DNA from: Hedera helix
Taxonomy: Eukaryota > Streptophyta > Magnoliopsida > Apiales > Araliaceae
Assembly: GCA_947179155.2 (NCBI GenBank)
Contig: OX359282.1
Location: forward strand, 7,299,309 to 7,363,308
DNA: 64,000 nt
Direction of reading: 5' to 3'
The stretch's first letter is position 1. Each line of letters opens with the position of its first letter. A program made the position numbers and the translations under genes. The notes below the pieces were generated by a model. The model was given only the letters and a program-made list of their open reading frames with translations, did no database searches and was not told the DNA's origin. Below are positions 33,456-46,800 of this stretch, one piece after another.

Positions 33456-36400
33456 TGTGACGCCCCCAAATCCGGGTTCCTTGAACCTCGGGTTCGATGC
33501 TCACTATTCAACACTTGTCAAACATTCATAAAATACATCTTTAATATCTCGCGAAAAACATACATAATTTTATTACAAAACATACATTCAATCCCAGGTT
33601 CCACTAACCTTAATACATCATCATTACCTTATAATACAAAAGGTTTACACAAATAGTATGAACTAACTACGTCTACTCGTTCATCTGTCCTTTGCCGTGG
33701 TACTCCTTAGATAACTTAGCTTAACTGAAAATAGTTCATGATATAGCAAGGGTGAGCAACTACTTTGCTCAGCAAGTTTAAATAAACAATAAAATGTATA
33801 TCATGAATGAAAAAGATTTAGCTCTGGAAACTTCAACAATATATAATAATTGTGAAGACATGCAACTTTGAATAATATAATTCAATTGATATAACATACT
33901 GCTTCATCATGCTGAAAGGGTCACAAGACCATGAACACACGTTTTGAGTATTTACAATACCCTGTAGACAGAAGACTGTCAGTTCGTTTTGAATATTAAC
34001 AATCATTTCGATTGACATATCCGGTGATGGGTACTCTAGGTGATCAGCCTATCGTACGTTTATAGAGTGCACAATATAACCATCTAGTTCGTTTTGATCG
34101 GGAATATTCCATCCGACCGTAAGCTTATTTGCTTATAATGCTCTGTTCATTTCAGCTTATCCCATCAGATTCCGCACCACAACAATATGGTTTGGACCAA
34201 CTTCAATAATATTCAGATTTATGAATTTAAATCGTACATGGTCTAGCCGAAACAATTGGCATAGAACCCTCACTTAGAACAGTTCATAACAAGAACAGTC
34301 ATAATATCACATGCAATATCTAGCTGAAACAAATAGCATAGATATTTCTCTTTAAACAGTTCATAATGTGAACAGTCATGCAAATGCACCTAAGTGCGAT
34401 TGTCAATAACAATATAGATATGAAATAATTCTTAATAATTATTTCATCATGCATTTTGAAATAAATTTCAGATTCTACATAAATAACTTGCCAAATAAAT
34501 ACAAGTTATGGTTCAGAGAAACTTGTCTGTTCCGCTGTCTACTACTATTCAACTTAAAAATACTTCCTTTGGGTGACCTAATATTCAATAACATTGATCC
34601 TCCAATTAGCATAACACATAAAGGTTTATTTAACATTTATAACCTTAACATATATGTCTTAAATCATCTATCACTTAATCATAACCTTAAATCTCTTAAT
34701 AATATTATCAATCCCTTGATAATATTTTAAATCACATAATTATTACCTCATTGTCTTATAATATCATCACCTTTGACAATATATAAATACCACATATAAT
34801 ATCATTAATCGTATAATAATATTTTAACCATTTATTATCTCAATAATAAATCATCTAGTTCCTCAATATTATTAACCATCTAATAATCATCTTAATCTCT
34901 TTTATTATCTCAACACTTATTAACATTATTAATAACTAAATAATGTTTTACACTATTCCCAATGATATTATTTATCAAATAATATCTTAATCAATTATAA
35001 ATATTATTAACCATTTAATAATATTTTATTCCTTTAATAATATTTTTATCCTTAGTTAATATTATTAGTCATTTAATAATATTTTTCATCATATATTAAC
35101 ATTGTTAATAATGTCTTACCCTTCAAGTAATATTATTTATCAAATAATATCTTTAATAATATCTTCTTCTCTCATTAATATTATTAACCATTTAATAATA
35201 TTCTATTAACTTACTAATACTATTAACCATTTAATAATATTTTAATTATTCATTAATATTATTAACCATTTAATAATATTTTACTCATAATCTTATATTA
35301 TTAATCATTTAATAATATTTTATTAACTTACTAATATTATTAACCATTTAATAATATTTTAATCATTTATTAATATTATTAATTATTTAATAATATTTAA
35401 TTTCTTTATTAATATTATTAATCATTTTAATAATATTTTATTTATTAACTAATATTATTAATCATTTTAATAACATTTTATTTATTTAATATTATTAACT
35501 CTTTAATAATATTTTATTCACTTTATAATATTATTATACATTTAATAATATTTTAATGATTTTCTAATATTATTATATTAATAATAATATTTTATTAATT
35601 TTATTATATTATTAAACCTTTAATAATATTTAACTCTTTTTATCTATTAAATCACTTATATTTTATTTAAAAATATATTTATTAAGTCCAAAAATAATAA
35701 AATAATTTTTGGGACATTTTTCATTTTTGGATCCGTACGGACCCAACCCGACCCGGTCCGGCCCGACCCGACTCGGTTTGGTTTTTATTTTTTTCCCTGG
35801 AACAGTGCACTGCGCCGCGGCGCAGTGTTTATACTGCAAGACGGCGCCCCGGCGCTGTCCGGCAGAATGTTATCCAAAAATTTGATTTTTGACAGTTTTG
35901 ATATCCTTTGATCAAACATTGATTAAATGAAATCTACACATCCAAATGACACCAAATCAGTGTCGATGTGTTCCTGACTTCTTGTTTTACAATATTCCAT
36001 GGTTCGATCGTCTTTTTGAAAACGTTTTACACGAAAATTACGGATCGAACCATTTAGGGTCTAAAAATGACATCCTTTCCGGTAAAAGCTATAACTTCTT
36101 CGTTATTCAATATTTTTGAAAACTTCAAGTTGGACTTTTCTTTAAAACTCATAGATCTAACTTTCTAGCCATAGAAATTAATTTTCCAACTTGTATATTT
36201 CAAACTACAATCTTAAACACAACATGTATCGTTAGGGTTTTACTGGTAAAATGTGTTATGAACATTTCTACAACTTTTATACATTTCTCATATACCAAAT
36301 CATGATTTAAGCATATCAAACCATGTATCTACCAATTTATCATAGCTTAAGACTTCAAGACCATCAAAACCACTTTTGATCAGTTAAAAATATATTTTGA

Positions 36401-36906
36401 CCATATAAAACATATATAGCCTACAAAAATGAAATAAAGATGAGATAGAACACTTTTGAACCTTATGTTCTTCTACTCTTGGCTAGAGACTTTGTAGGTG
36501 ACTCCTCCTTGATAAGTCTCTAGCAATCTCCTTGGTGAAAAACCAACTCTCAAGAGTTCTCTCTATTTTCTCTAGAATGCTCTCTTTATTCTCTCTTGGA
36601 GTTCTTACAAAATGACTAACAAACATAGCAAATGGGTGGAGCATGCTATTTATAGAACCTCTCTAAACTTGCTTAACATCTACTAATTAACCAATGATAG
36701 TCAATTAGGAGCTTAATTCATGCTTATTATGCATGGAATGACCACTTGATGGACTTTTTGATTGACCCTTTGATTGACTAGGGTGGTTGAGGGTTACTTG
36801 CACCAATTTACACTCCAAAATCAACCAACTAGCTACCTTTATATTCATGTGGGCCCCAAAATTCGGGATTGACCAATATTTATCCAATTTGACTTTATTT
36901 TTAAGT

Positions 36907-36947
<41 letters not shown>

Positions 36948-37710
36948 ACATATTTACCTATACAAGCTTATTGGGCTTCACTTTGGATCTTAGAATTAAG
37001 TTATATTGGGCTCACTCAATTAAATTGTTTGGGCTCAATTTATATCACACATTGGGGTAGCATTTACATAACTATGCTACCTTTAATTAAAATAAGCATT
37101 GGGCTTATTTAATAAATTACCTGGACTAGTAATTAAATTAATTACATGGGCTACTAGGTAAACTTAATTGACCTAGTTTAACAACTCATTTGGATTTAAA
37201 TTATAATCCAATTAGATTTGCTATTTATAAGTCCACTGGACTCCTTAATTAAATAACACTATTAATTGCAATTTCTTGGGTTTGTTTTAATAATACCCTA
37301 ATACATATTAATACAAGTACATTGGACTTGATTAAATTAATTCATTCACTAACCCCTATCATCAAATTAGGTTTATAATATAGTTAACCGTACACAAATA
37401 ATTATTCCCACATTGGATTATCTCAAATAATTCATTTGCTTCTTCTTTTGCATTATTCATACAAGTAATTAACTTGTTCATTAAAAATCTTCTTAATTGC
37501 CATACAAGGCCAACGTTCAAGCTTTGTGATTTCATCACATAAGCTTCTCTTGAAATCTCTTTCCTTCTTTAGTTAATTAATTTAATTAACTAATTTAGTA
37601 CCTCTCATCATACAACTTATCACATACACACATACATCATACCTCATATTTTCTTATGGATATAATTAAATAAATAAAAAATTGGGTTCGTAATTTTCTC
37701 GGTCATTACA
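33456..37710 (-). mobile_element. Solo LTR (4,255 bp), Tekay-type, inserted in the viral protease
   Basis: Plus-strand ends are TGTGACGCCCCC and GGTCATTACA, with perfect 5-bp TSD TTTCT at 33451-33455 and 37711-37715. A TATA motif (TCTATAAATAG, minus strand, near 36655) sets the orientation, so the element starts TGTAATGACC at 37710 and ends GGGGGCGTCACA at 33456. Contents, plus-strand order: a GTGAGCAACTACTTTGCTCAGCAAG block, a 900-bp AT minisatellite (34690-35640), a GC-rich patch (35735-35870) with CTGCGCCGCGGCGCAG, and a (TA)n tract (36909-36943). No coding sequence. It postdates the viral integration. Confidence 0.92.
34690..35640. repeat. AT minisatellite inside the solo LTR
   Basis: Some twenty-five degenerate units of TAATATTATTAACCATT followed by TAATAATATTTTA, spaced about 30-45 bp, in which each unit is itself nearly palindromic. 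A related array lies in the LTR at 48351-54421 (about 53200-53590). Confidence 0.85.
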
Positions 37711-38510
37711 TTTCTAAAGTGAATGTTTTATTAATAATTATAGTGACTTTAATATATTATTTCTGAATGGTAAGATATTTTAATGCCTTTAAAGACAATC
37801 CTTATTGACTAAGGGTTTCATTATCACTATATGAGTTATTAACTTTAGAAGTTTCAGTTTCTTCTATATTCTCACTATCCGATGAGCTATTAACTAACAA
37901 TGTATCTTTTTCTTTAAACTTATTAATTTCATTTCTTAATTCAGGGATTTCTGATTTTAATTTAGAAATTTCTTGTTTTAAGTTATTAACTTATTGATTT
38001 AATTTAGGTAAAGTTATCTCTTTTACCGGATTTTTAAATCTTCTTAAAGATTTATTAATACTAAAAATAGGTTTTTCTTTTAATTTATTTACTTTGTTAG
38101 CTGAAGTATCTTTATTAAAAAGATCTTTTAATTGTTTAGTATATTGTATTTTTAACTGAGTATCAGATATTTTACTAATTAAATCAATTAGTAGACTTTG
38201 TTCTTCTTCATGTCTACTTAAAAAATTTAGAGTTTTATTACAACAAGTATCAATACATCCTAACGTTACTTTAGTGTTTTGACTAAATTCACTCTCTAAA
38301 ATGAAAGTGTTATATGAGCTACTAGATAATTGAGAATAAATATTTTTATATTCATTACTACTAGAATTATTCTCTATTTTCATTAACGCAATTATTTGAT
38401 TACTATTTTCTTTAGATATTTTTAATTGTTTTAATTTTTCTTCAACTTTAGATTTGTTTTTTGTAATGACCTGGTTTACCACAATTATGACAAATCACTT
38501 TACTCTTATC
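37711..38510 (-). pseudogene. Endogenous caulimovirid zinc knuckle, coiled-coil linker and protease N-terminal edge (copy 2)
   Basis: Minus strand from 38510: CHNCGKPGHY of the zinc knuckle, whose last Cys is lost; a 163-codon open frame (38482-37991) with LKQLKISKENSNQIIALMK, the Cys-rich GCIDTCCNK block and a helical region; then the coiled-coil and acidic tail (37990-37790) after a stop, and the codons before the protease active site up to the LTR at 37711. This copy keeps the linker open longer than copy 1. Confidence 0.7.
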
Positions 38511-40200
38511 AAATTTTTTATAACTTTTATTTTTATAAGATTTTTTATAACTAGTATTTTTGGGTGACCTTTTATAATAACTTTCTTTATTACTATATTT
38601 TTTTATGTTTCTTAAATTTATGTTTTTTTATCATTTTTAAAGTGACTTCTTTTTCTAGAAGGAGCAATAGGGAATAAACCATATTGTTCACAAAAAGATC
38701 CTAACTCGTATTTGGCTTTGTGTTTATCTTTTCGAGCCTGTTTACTAATCTTAAAGTCAATACACATTTTAAGACCTATTTTTTTTTTGAATTTGACTAA
38801 TAATATCACCACATGTTAAATTATCGTAATTAATAAATCCTAGTTTTTTTCTTAATTCTTCTCGGATTTTATGTGCAAATAAATTAGGTAATCCATTTAC
38901 AAATTTTTCTTTCCAGAAATGTTTATTACTATCATCACGCATCATAACTCTAGAAGTAAAAACATCTTTATACCATCTAAATCACTTAAAGTAGGGCACG
39001 TGAAATTACTTAGCTGATCATGAATTCTATCAGTTATATTACTAGGAGTTCTAATAAAATATTTTATTATTGTATAAATTAAGGTATTAACTCCATCAGG
39101 GGGACCTAAACCAAGGGTTTCATCAAGTATAGGGTTACCTTTATTATCACATTGAACTGCATTAATAATACAATATTTTGATTGTTTAGTAAGGTATTTT
39201 TTTCACCAAGATCTAAGAATACCAGTAAATCCACTAGCCAATAGTTCAACAATCTTAGGTTGTCCTAAATAGTGGAAAGTAGCTAAATAACTATTAACTA
39301 CCATGAACATGCGATTTAATTTATTTAATAACTCTTGTTCACTAAGGCCATCTATGTTCCATTCATAAATTTTATTAGCAGAAATAGAAAATTGATTATC
39401 TAAATTCCTTTCTTCAAACTGTAAGCCTGGAGGGGTTGGTTTAAAATACCAATTTTTTATTTGACTAGTAATAATTAGAATTTTAAAAGTTAATTTTCTA
39501 AATTGATTCTTAATTTCTTGAATAGTAGAGTTGTCAGTATCTGACTCATTACTATTAGAATTCTTTTTTTAACTATCATATTTTTCAATGATAGTTAAAG
39601 TCTTAGTGTCACTAGGTTTAGGTTTATCTATTTTTTTAAATAATTTATCTAATGTTTTAACCAATTCTTTATCAGTATTGGTAATCCTAGATCTTGCTTA
39701 TTTTGAGATAGATTTAACAAATGTTTTTAAATTTTATCATTGTGATCTTGACTAAGAGTTTTATCTTTAAATTTTATCTAACTATTTACCTAGTGTTGCC
39801 AAATACTTGGTAGTAAAATTATTTTGTTCAATTATTTTTTTATCATCATTATTACCATCTAAAATTTTAAAAGAACTTGCAACAACAAATATGTCTTTAA
39901 CTGGTAAAATAACTGTTTCCAAAGGTGTATGACTAGAATTTTTTTTTAACTTATCTTCTTTTACCCATTGGCTTTTAGTAATTACATTTACCATAATATT
40001 TTTCATACCAAGTATAAGAAGTAATATTCACCTTTTCTTTTAAAATAAATTTTTTTCATTTTTAACTATTTTTTCTTTATAAATTTCACTATGATTTTTA
40101 CGAAATTGTTGTCTTTTATTTTTATTTTCTTTTGAATTAAAATCATTAGTTAAATTTTTCCATTTAATTTTAAAGTCTTTTTGTATAACTCAAAGTTGAT
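38511..40200 (-). pseudogene. Endogenous caulimovirid capsid region (copy 2, broken)
   Basis: Counterpart of 25506-27165. 38812-38618 matches the basic capsid tail (LGSFCEQYGLFPIAPSRKR); the W-x-I-(D/N)-G block is at about 39360; 40006-39782 matches the N-terminal part (MKNIMVNVI, then VKDIFVVAS). Several stops and frameshifts, partly at different positions from copy 1, so the copies decayed independently. Confidence 0.7.
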
Positions 40201-41290
40201 GGTGAACTGATTTTATTTCGAAATCTGACTGGGTATGAGATAACTATTGTTCATCATCTTCATCTTGACTAGCAGATTCATTATTATAACAGGGTTGACT
40301 AGTTTGACCTTTATTAATAATTCCTCTTAACTTAATATTTTGAAGTATAGTTTTGCTTAATAACTCTAAATCTTTTCTAGAAGATGATATAGTGCTAGCA
40401 ATATCTTCAATTATTAAAGGCCTCATAAACCTTGAATCATCAAAGCTTATTCTGACAGTTTCATCCAAGTATTGTTTAACATTTTCTAAATTCATTATGT
40501 TACTATTAATTAGTTTATGTGGTATTTCATTTTCTAATATCCATTGTCTAAGGAGATTTATATCTCTCCAAAAAATAGTCTTTGGGACTTGGATATTAGC
40601 ATCACTAGTACTACTTTGTATTAAAACGGTTTTTTCTTTAGGACTTTTACTTAAAACTTTAACATTTAAATTAGTCTTCATTGTTTTATAATAAATTCTA
40701 AATATTAAAGTCAGTGCTTGAGAATCCTCAATCATTTGGGTTATGTCTCTAGCAGTTTTAATATTTAAAGTTAAAGTTTTTAACAAATATGGATCACTTA
40801 GACTTATTGTGAAATCTGGAAAGTAGTTAAAATGGACAAGTCCATTGTGCAGACTAGATTCCATTATGCCTAAAATACTTAGTACATAGTTTAAATACCT
40901 TGCATCACGAAAACACAAATGTATACTTTAATTAATTCCTTTAATGCTTAAAGGTTTGACTGCAACCTGAATAAGACCTATGTGGATAAAATTATATCCT
41001 TCAAATCTATATTTTTTAATTATTTCACTTGTTAATAAGGAACAGTTTTCATGTTCTTTATTAATTGTATAAACTTTTTCAATAGTTTTAACATTATAAT
41101 CTGACTTGAAATTATTGTAAAAGGTTGACTTGTAAATTTCTTTAGGTGAAATATTAGGTATATTCCAATTACCAAAGTCTTGACTTAAATTATCATAACT
41201 ATATTCTTCCTGATTAACTATGTCTAGGATAGAGGACAATGTTGTTGACCTTGAATTAACTAAAGAACTAGACTTAAAAAGTCTATTCAT
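40201..41290 (-). pseudogene. Endogenous caulimovirid movement protein (copy 2)
   Basis: 41290-40928 and 40918-40244 on the minus strand are two halves of one frame separated by a stop (TCA to TAA, about 40929) in the IKGIN block. The N-terminus (MNRLFKSSSLVNSRS) starts after the same leader as copy 1. The first half is open here, where copy 1 has a frameshift. Protein motifs as in copy 1. Confidence 0.75.
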
Positions 41291-41456
41291 TTTATCTGGA
41301 AAAATAAAAAAAAATTTATTTTAGATCATTCTGCTTAAACGACCCTCCTTACCTTATGTAAACGCATACCTAATTTCTAAGATTTTCTTAGTCTAAACTG
41401 CTCCTACCTGGAGTATTACCAAGGCTTTACAGGACCTATGCCGAACTAGGTGATTT
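41291..41456 (-). other. Endogenous caulimovirid leader (copy 2)
   Basis: Reverse complement of the 24200-24366 leader (GGTATGCGTTTACATAAGG and GGAGGGTCGTTTAAGC conserved). At 41456 it runs straight into the C-terminal end of a further movement-protein copy, which is not the natural genome order. Confidence 0.6.
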
Positions 41457-42465
41457 TCTTTTGAATTAAGATATTTAGTTAATTTTTTTCATTTAATTTT
41501 AAAGTCTTTTTGTATAACTCTAAGTTGATGGTGAACTGATTTTATTTCGAAATCTGACTGGGTAGGAGATAACTGTTGTTCATCATCTTCATCTTGACTA
41601 ATTGATTCATTATTATAATAGGGTTGACTAGTTTGACCTTCATTAATAATTCATTTTAACTTAATATTTTGAAGTGTAGTTTTGCTTAATAACTCTGAAT
41701 CTTTTCTAGAAGATGATATAGTGCTAGCAATATCTTCAATTATTAAAGGCTTTCTAAGCCTTGAATCATCAAAGCTTATTCTGATAGTTCCATCTAAGTA
41801 TTGTTTAACATTTTCTAAATTCATTATGTTACTATTAACTGGTTTATGTAGTATTTCATTTTCTAATATCCATTGTCTAGGGAGATTTATATCTCTCATA
41901 AGAATAGTCTTTGGAACTTGGATATTAGCATCATTAGTACTACTTTGTATTAAAACGATTTTATCTTTAGGATTTTTACTTAAAACTTTTACATTTAAAT
42001 TAGTCTTCATTATTTTATAATAAATTCTATATATTAAAGCCAGTGCTTGAGAACCCTCAATCATTTGGATTATTTCTCTAACAGTTTTAATATTTAAAGT
42101 TAAACCTTTTAACAAATGTGAATCACCTAGACTTAATGTTTAAATCTGGAAAGCAGTTAAAATAGACATGTCCATTTTGCAGACTAGATTCCATTATGTC
42201 TAAAATACTCGGTACATAGTTTAAATATCTTGCATCACAAAGACACAAAAGTATGCTTGAATTAATTTCTTTAATGCTTAAAAGTTTGACTGCAACCTGA
42301 ATAAGACCTATGTGGATAAAATTATATCATTTAAGTTTATATTTTTTAATTACTTCACTTGTTAATAAAGAACAGTTTTCATGTTCTTTATTAATTTCAT
42401 AAACTTTTTCAACAGTTTTAACATTATAATCTGACTTGAAATTATCAAAAAAGGTTGACATAGTC
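41457..42465 (-). pseudogene. Endogenous caulimovirid movement protein, additional partial copy (copy 3)
   Basis: A second tandem movement-protein block on the same strand: 42115-41651 open (LNIKTVREIIQMIEGSQAL), 42530-42327 the upstream part. Same length and order as 40244-41290 but separately diverged. Its N-terminal portion is missing, cut at about 42465, where the strand of viral sequence flips. Confidence 0.75.
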
Positions 42466-42726
42466 GTGGAAGAGATAACTCCTCCACTGTTAGTTAGTCT
42501 AGTAAACTTAAGGGACCTATGCTTTCTCACCCAGTAAACTCAATCCCTTATGTGGATTTAGTTAAAAGATACCAAGTTTTGGGTCAAATCCCTAAGCCAT
42601 TCAATTCAGTCATAGCCAGTAAACTCAAACAAATTGACCCTTTCGGGCCTTTTGACATCTATAATTCAGAACCCCAAAAGCTCAAATTTCAAAAGTCAAA
42701 AATAGAGTACACACTCAATTTTGAGC
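42466..42726 (+). pseudogene. Endogenous caulimovirid C-terminal fragment (inverted relative to copy 3)
   Basis: Plus-strand 260-bp copy of 29853-30115 (AGTCGTGGAAGAGATAACTC, CAAATTGACCCTTTCGGG, TTTTGACATCTATAA). It ends at TTTTGAGCCA directly against a (CA)n(TA)n microsatellite. Confidence 0.8.
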
Positions 42727-42745
42727 CACACACACACACACACAC

Positions 42746-42811
<66 letters not shown>
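42727..42811. repeat. (CA)n(TA)n microsatellite at the right border of the viral cluster
   Basis: About 20 bp of CA followed by about 62 bp of TA, immediately after the last viral base. Confidence 0.95.
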
Positions 42812-42813
<2 letters not shown>

Positions 42814-43797
42814 CTAGAAGGGGAAAAGTATAATTCTTTTAAAAATATTAGGAGTTTTGAAAATAATATGAATCTATTATAGAAAAAAAATGAGGTTGAT
42901 AGTAATTGGCAATAAATTAATCAACAATTTTGTATTTCTAAATACACAATTATACATATTCATATTAAGTATCACACCAACTGTGATGATATAATATTAC
43001 CAACTAGGCCGATATATAAGGTCCAAAAGTCCAAGTGAAATCCTCGAACACAAGTCCAGTTAGCTCACATAATGGCCAAGTTTCTCTCTCACTTTTTAAT
43101 ACAACTATATAAATTGCTAAAGGCGATATGCTAATGAGTGGAATAATTTATTTTTTTAAATTTGGGCGAGTTGTACTGAGTTAGTTTCAGTTGGTGTCAA
43201 GTTATCGATAAAAATAAACTAAATTGACTTTGGTTTAAATTTCACATACGTACAAATATAGTATGAGTTAACTTCATTAGTCACTCTTAAATTTGGATGA
43301 GATTGTAAGATCGAAGAGTCATTTATTTCCAAAATTTAGTCATTCATTTCCAAAATTTAGATATTGAACTCTCAGGTGCCACATTTAGCCCAAAAAATGC
43401 GTTGCTCCCATGATTCGTCCCCAAAACCTCAACTTTAAACTTTTGACCATGAGACCACCCAAGCACCAGAGCCTATCTATTTAATTTACCCAAGAAATAA
43501 ATCATATACTAAACTAATTGATTTTCCTCCGTAGAAAAGTGATAAAAAAATATACAAATTATTTTTTTAACACCAATATATAATATTTAACTTTCAAACT
43601 CTCCAAATCTTCTCCATTATTTTCCTCAAATTATACTTCATCAAAAAACCCTTATACTCAAAATTTATTAGATCCATCACCGGACTCCATGTATCCTCCC
43701 ACATCAATAAACCCGCCGCTATCGCCAAACCCACAAAAGAAACAATTTTTTTTATGGAGGAGCCCACTACGGTGACCTAGTTGCAAACCTTCTATTG
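42812..43797. other. AT-rich spacer containing SINE copy b
   Basis: Apart from the SINE at 43321-43475 (minus), there is a possible second Pol III-like head at 43180-43260 (TCAGTTGGTGTCAAG, then GGTTTAAATTTCACA). 43480-43797 is unassigned; its last bases GATTT form the left TSD of the following LTR. Confidence 0.45.
43321..43475 (-). mobile_element. tRNA-derived SINE, copy b
   Basis: Minus strand: GGCTCTGGTGCTTGGGTGGTC (A-box-like), then GAGGTTTTGGGGACGAATCATGG (B-box-like), then a body with ATGTGGCACCTGAGAGTTCAATATC. The best-preserved of three related copies in this window. Confidence 0.55.
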
Positions 43798-43802
43798 GAT
43801 TT

Positions 43803-46800
43803 TGTAACGACCCCGAAATTCGACCCACTTAATTACCTTAATTTTCATATTTATGAAACATTATTTTCTTTACGTCCAAATTTCGGTCCGTTAATAAATC
43901 TTTCATCACCTAAATCGATCCATTATTTAATTTCAAAATCATCAATTCCCAAATTTTCGGTATAAATTTTTCTTTTTCCAAATCATTGTATTAAAATAAT
44001 TGGATATTTAAAATCCTTACATCTGGATCCTAGTCCCTGGATCGCAACCTTAACTTTTTATTTCTTTTACACGTATCATAAATCTCATCATTTAAAATTT
44101 ACTATTATTTATTTTCATACAAATATTCCTTGTTGCGTCATCCGTAATCAAACATATAATAATTTCTATAGTAACAATTATCCTGACCAATCACAGTTCA
44201 TAATTGAACTTCTATCATATTCAGATTCAACTTATATATACATACAATTCATCACAGTAAATTAACAAATTTCTCACATTGAAATATAATATTAACAATA
44301 TAACAATCTCGTTTTCTACCTTCTAGGCAATTCATCTCAACTTAATCCGATATTCCTGAAACTTATTTCTTTATCCTGCAAAAGTTTATTTTAAGCAAGT
44401 AATGAGCACAACGACTCAGCAAGCTCAACAGTTTATGCTTCACATAGCACATACCTTATCATGTTTGGTGTGTGTCATACATCATGTGCTTGTGCTTTTA
44501 CTATAGCTATATATCTCATATCGTTGCACAAAGAACACATTGTGGTCATATTAAACACGTATCACATAGCACATAATTTGTATGTATTTAAAACAAGAAT
44601 TGCATATCATAATAGTTCAACATTTAACATAAAAGGGACTGAGGAACTTGTCTGTCGTCCAGTTATTTAATTGCTAGTTCAAAACCCTCTGTCGATCAAC
44701 CTATGATCATAAAATAATCAAATACAAATTATGCATCTCTTTATGATATTAATTTATTTAATTAATATCATTTCTGGACTAATTTTTAACTTATACGGTT
44801 AACTACATTAACCTCTTTCCTTAACATATTCATTTAACTTAATATAAAACATACTCCATACGGACAACCCGGCTCATCGGATAAATTTTAGCATATTTGG
44901 TTGCCTGAAAATTTTATTTAAACATGTTCTAACATTTAAACTCATTAGATTAATATTTAAAATATTTAAATATTAATCCCCAATATTTAATATTTTTACA
45001 AAAATATTAAATTTAATGTCCAAACATCATTTCTATATTTTTAGTATTTTTTTATTATTTTCTATGATTTTAAAATAATTTTTAAACATTTATTTCAAAA
45101 AAAAAAACTAATTCTGGGGGCATTTTGGTAATTTCCGCACCCTTTGGGACACAACCGGAATTTTTCGGAAAGTCCAGGGCTATTTCTGTAATTTCGGAGT
45201 CCTTAGGGACAAAATTGGAATTTCCCGAAAAGTCCGGGGCATTTTAGTAATTTTATGCGCGTCAAGGGACAAGCTCGGTATTACTGGAAAAGCCCGGGGG
45301 CAAAACCGTAACTTCGCGCGTTCGGTCGGCCGCGCATCGCGCGCAACATCCTCTCCCGACTTCTAACAAACGACGTCGTTTGGCGTTACTGTACGAACTT
45401 CTCTGTTTTTGCACATAAATTCACAACCTAAATACTCCAAAAATTATAGAATTCATAGATATATATCCATAAATTATTTGGAATAATTATTATAATTATT
45501 TATAATTTTTCCACACAATTAATTTATTACTAAAATACCAAAAATAATCAAATAATTTCATTTTTATACCTTCAAAACTTGGAAATCTTCCTTTGAACTT
45601 GTTCTTTTCTCCTCTCTTAGTGGTAAGGAAGCTCTCGGTCGGTGGTGGTGCATGATAGCAGCTACGGTGGTGGCGGAGGAATGGAGAAAATGTTTTTTGT
45701 TTATTTTTCTCTCTCTCTTCCTTGCTTTTTCCTTCTTTTATACACCTTAAGTAATGAATTATTTTTAAAATTTCCCTCATGTCCACCGACTTATATCAAG
45801 TAAGCAATTTTAAGCCTTCTCGTAAGTTCCAAAATGACGTGCAATTTTTTTATTTTAATACATTCCGTAGTTATTACGTGTAATAAATATTTTATATAAT
45901 AAATATAAAATATTTATTTTAATTCATCAAAATTCATAACATGATTTATGAGTAATATTAATACCTTTTTTCGGTATTTTATTTGACAAATTTTGTACAC
46001 GCATAATAACATGCATGTAATTATATGAGGTAATTTTTACTTCTAAAATTCATAAAATAAATCATAGGACATATGAAAATTATTTTTCATAATTTTTCAC
46101 TCCGTTACTTGGACAACATGTTACATTAACATGTTCACGTTTCCGAAATATTATCTTTCATAAAAGTCATAATAATTACATTATACATGAATATAATTTT
46201 TAATAACTTAAAACATTCATTTTTCTTATTTATTATTCAATTTCTTTAATATTCACATTAACTTTCTTTATATAAATTATATAATTTATTATTATATAAT
46301 TTATATAATTACTTTATCCTTAATTAATTTTCATTTTACACAAAACATCATTTATAAAATTTTCTTCCATCCTTATTCAATTTAATCTTCTTATATAAAT
46401 TATATAATTATTCTTATATAATTTATATAATTATAATTTCCTTCATACAACACTTTAATTTCCTTATATAAATTATATAATTATTATTATATAATTTATA
46501 TAATTACATTTCTTCTCAATTAATTTTTAAACTTCCTCCATAATTCTTAATTAAATCTAAAATCAATAATTACAATTTTATTAACTTCCTCATTCGTTTT
46601 TCATTTCAAATTGGATTAATTTAATTATTAATCCCTTTAATTTTCATAATTAATAACATTTATAATTATTAATTAAACATAACACACACATATATATACA
46701 AATGTGTATATATACATATTTAATTCATGCATTTACATTATCACATGACCTCCTTTAAAATCATAATTTATATACTTTCACAATAATTAAATTGTACAAT

